A stretch of DNA of 24,745 nt from JBLHHI01 sp047614125. GTDB lineage: Bacteria > Bacteroidota > Bacteroidia > NS11-12g > UBA9320. Below are positions 22,313-24,745 of the stretch, piece after piece. The position numbers and the translations under genes are program-made. Within the stretch, counting starts at the first letter, position 1, and each line of letters begins with the position of its first letter. The notes beneath the pieces are model-generated. The model saw only the letters and a list, made by a program, of their open reading frames with translations, was not told where the DNA came from and searched no databases. The stretch covers positions 1-24,745 of the forward strand of contig JBLHHI010000045.1 of assembly GCA_047614125.1 (NCBI GenBank), written 5' to 3'.

Positions 22313-22762
22313 ATGTTGAAAAAAGACCGGATTCATGCCCATTGTGAACGCGTTCTCTTAGATAAGATGGCCGTTTTACGTAAAACCATAGATCAAGTTA
22401 TGGAGTCAGTTCAGGGCGAAGAAAAGAGCAGTGCGGGCGACAAGTTTGAAACGGCTCGAGCCATGGGGCAGATGGAAGCAGTTCGAATTTCGGGACAGTT
22501 GTCGGTTTTAGAACATGACCTAAACATCTTAAAAAATTTAAATCCAGCCATTGTTGCAAAAAAGATTCAAGTTGGAAGTTTAGTGCAAACTTCAAGCAAA
22601 TGGCTCTTCTTAAGCATTGGTTTAGGAAGGTTGCAAATAGAGGGCTCTGAGCTCTTTGCCATATCGGCTGGCTCTCCATTGGCTCAAAACCTTGTGGGAA
22701 AGTTGGAGGGCGATGAAATTCAATTTGGATCCAATACAGAAACCATTTTAAAGGTTTTGTAA
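22313..22762 (+). CDS. Gre-factor-like protein (coiled coil plus GreA/GreB C-terminal-like domain)
   Basis: A 149-residue protein. The N-terminal half is a helical hairpin (residues 1-75) with KSSAGDKFETARAMGQMEA at the turn region, and the C-terminal half ends in AISAGSPLAQNLVGKLEGDEIQFG, which mirrors the ISxxSPLGxALLGKxxGDEV stretch of GreA/GreB. GreA-type proteins enter the RNA polymerase secondary channel with acidic residues at the coiled-coil tip and trigger cleavage of backtracked RNA. Whether this divergent relative does so is an inference. Similar Bacteroidota proteins are often labelled 3-oxoacyl-ACP synthase in databases, which its sequence does not support. I chose the ATG at 22313 over the TTG at 22307, because the latter lies inside the promoter element. 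It converges with ccmB, 13 bases away. Confidence 0.75.
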   Translation: MLKKDRIHAHCERVLLDKMAVLRKTIDQVMESVQGEEKSSAGDKFETARAMGQMEAVRISGQLSVLEHDLNILKNLNPAIVAKKIQVGSLVQTSSKWLFLSIGLGRLQIEGSELFAISAGSPLAQNLVGKLEGDEIQFGSNTETILKVL

Positions 22763-22775
22763 AGTTTTATCGATT

Positions 22776-23438
22776 TTATTCCTGCCACAAAAAACGAAAC
22801 AAAACAATCGCTAAGGCTGCTAGCATCGCATCTAACAAGCCCAATAAAAGTAAATTCCGCCACAGGTTCTCGGTTTCCCCCGCAGTTAACATTGATCCGG
22901 ATGAAATGGCAATGAGAATTAGCGGCAAAACCAACGGAAAACTTAAAACGGGCATGATGACTCCTCCCGCCTTTGTTTTAGCAGCTAGTGCAGATAAAAA
23001 GGTGAGCAAGATGCTGAGGCCAAGTGCAAAGAGGAGGGCCAATGCACTAAACCACAAAAAGTTAAGATCGGGGGCACCCATAAATAGGGTGAAGAAAAGT
23101 AGGGCTATTGCGGTGATCATTAAGCCGAGTAGGGTGTTAAAGGCAATCTTAGCGTATAAAACGGCCAATGGGTTAACGGTAGTATGAAAGTAGAGCATCC
23201 GGCCTTGTCGTTCTTGCACAAAGCTTCGAGAAATACCACTCACTGTTGTAAACAATAGGATGATCCAAAAAAGTGCACTCCATATGTTTGGAGAAATGAA
23301 CTTAAAGGAAAGGTAGACTATGTAAATGCTGCTAACGAGTTGGAGTAAGATTCCATTAATGGCAAAACGGTTGCGAAATTCTGATCGAAGCTCTTTAAGA
23401 AAAAGGATTTTTACCTGATGAATTAGCGCACTTTGCAT
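22776..23438 (-). CDS. ccmB: Heme exporter/cytochrome c maturation permease CcmB
   Basis: A 220-residue membrane protein with six hydrophobic segments, the permease partner of the CcmA ATPase in cytochrome c maturation (system I), where the complex releases heme-loaded CcmE in an ATP-dependent step. The start QVKILFLKELRSEFRNRFAIN and the following GILLQLVS fit CcmB, as do SRSFVQERQGRMLYF between the second and third segments and FPLVLPLILIA toward the end. No ccmA or ccmC is in the window, so the partner genes must be elsewhere. The start codon CAT (23436-23438) sits at the edge of a palindromic promoter shared with the divergent gene. Confidence 0.88.
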   Translation of the reverse strand: MQSALIHQVKILFLKELRSEFRNRFAINGILLQLVSSIYIVYLSFKFISPNIWSALFWIILLFTTVSGISRSFVQERQGRMLYFHTTVNPLAVLYAKIAFNTLLGLMITAIALLFFTLFMGAPDLNFLWFSALALLFALGLSILLTFLSALAAKTKAGGVIMPVLSFPLVLPLILIAISSGSMLTAGETENLWRNLLLLGLLDAMLAALAIVLFRFLWQE

Positions 23439-23457
23439 ATTTTTGCTCGCAAAAATA
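23438..23457. promoter_or_regulatory. Palindromic pair of -7 promoter elements between ccmB and the divergent gene
   Basis: TATTTTTGCTCGCAAAAATA is a perfect 9-bp inverted repeat around TC. It contains TAnnTTTG once on each strand: 23438-23445 on + and 23457-23450 on -. The - copy lies 11 bases before the ccmB ATG and the + copy 18 bases before the ATG at 23464. The promoters point away from their own genes' neighbours but overlap, so only one polymerase could sit here at a time. A symmetric repressor site is an alternative. Confidence 0.6.
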
Positions 23458-23463
23458 CGTGAA

Positions 23464-23928
23464 ATGCTGTATCAACTTAGAAATCTTTCAGATTCAGAAA
23501 AGCAGGTGATGTTAGACGGTCCAATTTGGGCAGGTTTACTCGTTGGAATAGCCGACGGACACCTCGATCCTGAAGAAGCAGAACGAATTGCTTCCGTCAT
23601 AAAAACCAAGACTTATTCGGAAAAAAACGACGTTCATTTCTTATATCAAGATTTGGCCGAAGATCATTTAAATGAGCACATCGATACTTTAGCAAAGGAG
23701 CTTTCTTCTGCCTTTTCAACCGAAGAGAAGGTTGCGTTAGCTACGGCTAAATTGGCGCGATTAAATAAGCCATTAACTAAGCTCGAATCCGGTTATGCAA
23801 AACAATACACCAAGTCATTGCGAAGCATTTCGTTGGCCGTTGCAAAAGTGTCTGGTGGAATATTTGGCATTGGTAGAATTACGGAAGATGAGAAAGGAAT
23901 GCTTAATCTTCCAATGATAGAAATGTAG
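23464..23928 (+). CDS. Small all-helical protein of unknown function, TerB-like
   Basis: A 154-residue, mainly helical cytoplasmic protein without signal peptide or membrane segment. The early motif WAGLLVGIADGHLDPEEAERI resembles the ADGxxxxxE start of TerB-type (tellurite-resistance-associated) helical domains, where an acidic loop may bind metal. The remaining helices (NEHIDTLAKELSSAFSTEEK and the LAKLARLN segment) are compatible but not diagnostic. I do not recognise a specific family and assign no function. Start: the ATG at 23464 follows the + strand promoter element; a TTG at 23443 lies inside that element and is rejected. Confidence 0.7.
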   Translation: MLYQLRNLSDSEKQVMLDGPIWAGLLVGIADGHLDPEEAERIASVIKTKTYSEKNDVHFLYQDLAEDHLNEHIDTLAKELSSAFSTEEKVALATAKLARLNKPLTKLESGYAKQYTKSLRSISLAVAKVSGGIFGIGRITEDEKGMLNLPMIEM

Positions 23929-24000
23929 CTGGCCGATTGGTTGGCTTGTTTCATTTACAACCAAAATCTTTTGGCTCCATTTAATCAATGACTTCTGAAT

Positions 24001-24745
24001 ATGAATACGTTGAAACATTTTAAAAAAATATTAATTGCCAATCGTGGTGAAATAGCCATTCGAGTGATTCGCACGTGCCAAAAGCTCGGCATTAAAACCG
24101 TAGCAGTATTTTCGGAAGCAGATCGTAACTCACGGCACATTCGCTTGGCGGATCAAGCTTTTTGCTTGGGTGCAGGACCCAGTGCACAGAGCTACCTTTT
24201 AGCGGATGATATAATTAAACTGTGTGTTGAAAATCAAGTAGATGCCATCCATCCGGGGTATGGGTTTTTGTCAGAGAATGCGGGTTTTGCTCGAAATCTA
24301 GAAAAAAACGGAATTGTTCTCATTGGTCCAAGCGCATTTGCCATGGATTTGATGGGCAGCAAGTTGGCTTCCAAAGAGGCGGTTGCCAAGTTTAATGTAC
24401 CCATGGTTCCTGGAGTAAACAAGCCTGTTGAAACTGAAGAAGAAGCTATTATAATTGCCAAGCAAGTGGGATTCCCAGTACTTATAAAAGCAAGTGCCGG
24501 TGGCGGTGGAAAGGGAATGCGGGTTGTTGAAAATGTAAAAGAATTGGGCAGTCAGATGAAAATGGCCATTTCTGAAGCCATTTCTTCGTTTGGAGATGGA
24601 GCTGTTTTTATCGAAAAATTTGTGGAAGAACCACGGCACATCGAAATACAAGTGTTGGGAGATAACTACGGCAACATTGTACATCTCTTTGAACGCGAAT
24701 GCAGCATTCAACGCCGACATCAAAAATTGGTGGAGGAAGCACCTT
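24001..24745 (+). CDS. Biotin carboxylase subunit of an acyl-CoA carboxylase, N-terminal part (3' end outside window)
   Basis: About 248 residues are visible and the frame is open to the end of the window. KKILIANRGEIAIRVIRTC begins the biotin carboxylase N-terminal domain, AIHPGYGFLSENAGFA follows near 84, and MGSKLASKEAVAKF leads into the ATP-grasp domain with the glycine loop KASAGGGGKGMRVV near 165-178, EEPRHIEIQVL and ERECSIQRRHQKLVEEAP. Biotin carboxylase carboxylates the biotin of its carrier with ATP and bicarbonate. The MGSKLASKEA and MVPGVNKPV wording favours propionyl- or another acyl-CoA carboxylase alpha subunit over the fatty-acid-synthesis AccC, but the missing C-terminus, which would show a fused biotinyl domain, is needed to decide. 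The ATG at 24001 puts KKILIANRGE at the usual distance. No clear promoter is visible in the 72-base gap. Confidence 0.93.
   Translation, partial: MNTLKHFKKILIANRGEIAIRVIRTCQKLGIKTVAVFSEADRNSRHIRLADQAFCLGAGPSAQSYLLADDIIKLCVENQVDAIHPGYGFLSENAGFARNLEKNGIVLIGPSAFAMDLMGSKLASKEAVAKFNVPMVPGVNKPVETEEEAIIIAKQVGFPVLIKASAGGGGKGMRVVENVKELGSQMKMAISEAISSFGDGAVFIEKFVEEPRHIEIQVLGDNYGNIVHLFERECSIQRRHQKLVEEAP

Overview
The window looks like a chromosomal segment of a Bacteroidota bacterium, probably near Flavobacteriales. Three observations support this. The division and cell-wall (dcw) genes have Bacteroidota traits: a MraY of about 420 residues with an extra loop, and an FtsZ with the PAYKRRGIKL motif followed by a further conserved-looking tail. 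Several genes are preceded by the Bacteroidota -7 promoter element TAnnTTTG. Lipoproteins are common. The family-level placement is an inference from these traits.

Region 1 (1-10179) is the dcw cluster, all on the + strand: murE (3' part only), mraY, murD, ftsW, murG, murC, ftsQ, ftsA, ftsZ. Genes touch or overlap by 4-8 bases up to ftsQ, and a strong intrinsic terminator follows ftsZ. Together they make lipid II, from addition of diaminopimelate through undecaprenyl-linked precursor, and build the core of the divisome. No murB or ddl lies between murC and ftsQ.

Region 2 (10180-13973) is an accessory island. It begins with about 400 bases packed with different short palindromes, including an 11-base unit repeated four times. 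Then come a decayed C-terminal piece of a formylglycine-generating-enzyme (sulfatase-modifying factor) domain on the - strand and four + strand lipoproteins that I cannot assign to a family. A 50-base palindromic element occurs on both sides of this cargo in direct orientation (10456-10505 and 13720-13769). A 79/75-base tandem duplication separates the island from leuS.

Region 3 (13974-21028) returns to ordinary genes: leuS, gmhA, a rhomboid protease and an SpoU/TrmH RNA methyltransferase in one tight run, then a secreted seven-blade WD40 protein and a RidA-family protein of the 2-aminomuconate deaminase type.

Region 4 (21080-24745) holds a small - strand run (truncated TfoX-N-like ORF, antibiotic-biosynthesis-monooxygenase-like protein, YdeI/OmdA-family protein), a Gre-factor-like protein, ccmB on the - strand, a divergent small helical protein, and the 5' part of an acyl-CoA carboxylase biotin carboxylase subunit. 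The most noteworthy structures are the palindrome-rich lipoprotein island and the palindromic double promoter between ccmB and its neighbour. I see no RNA genes, CRISPR array, transposase or integrase.
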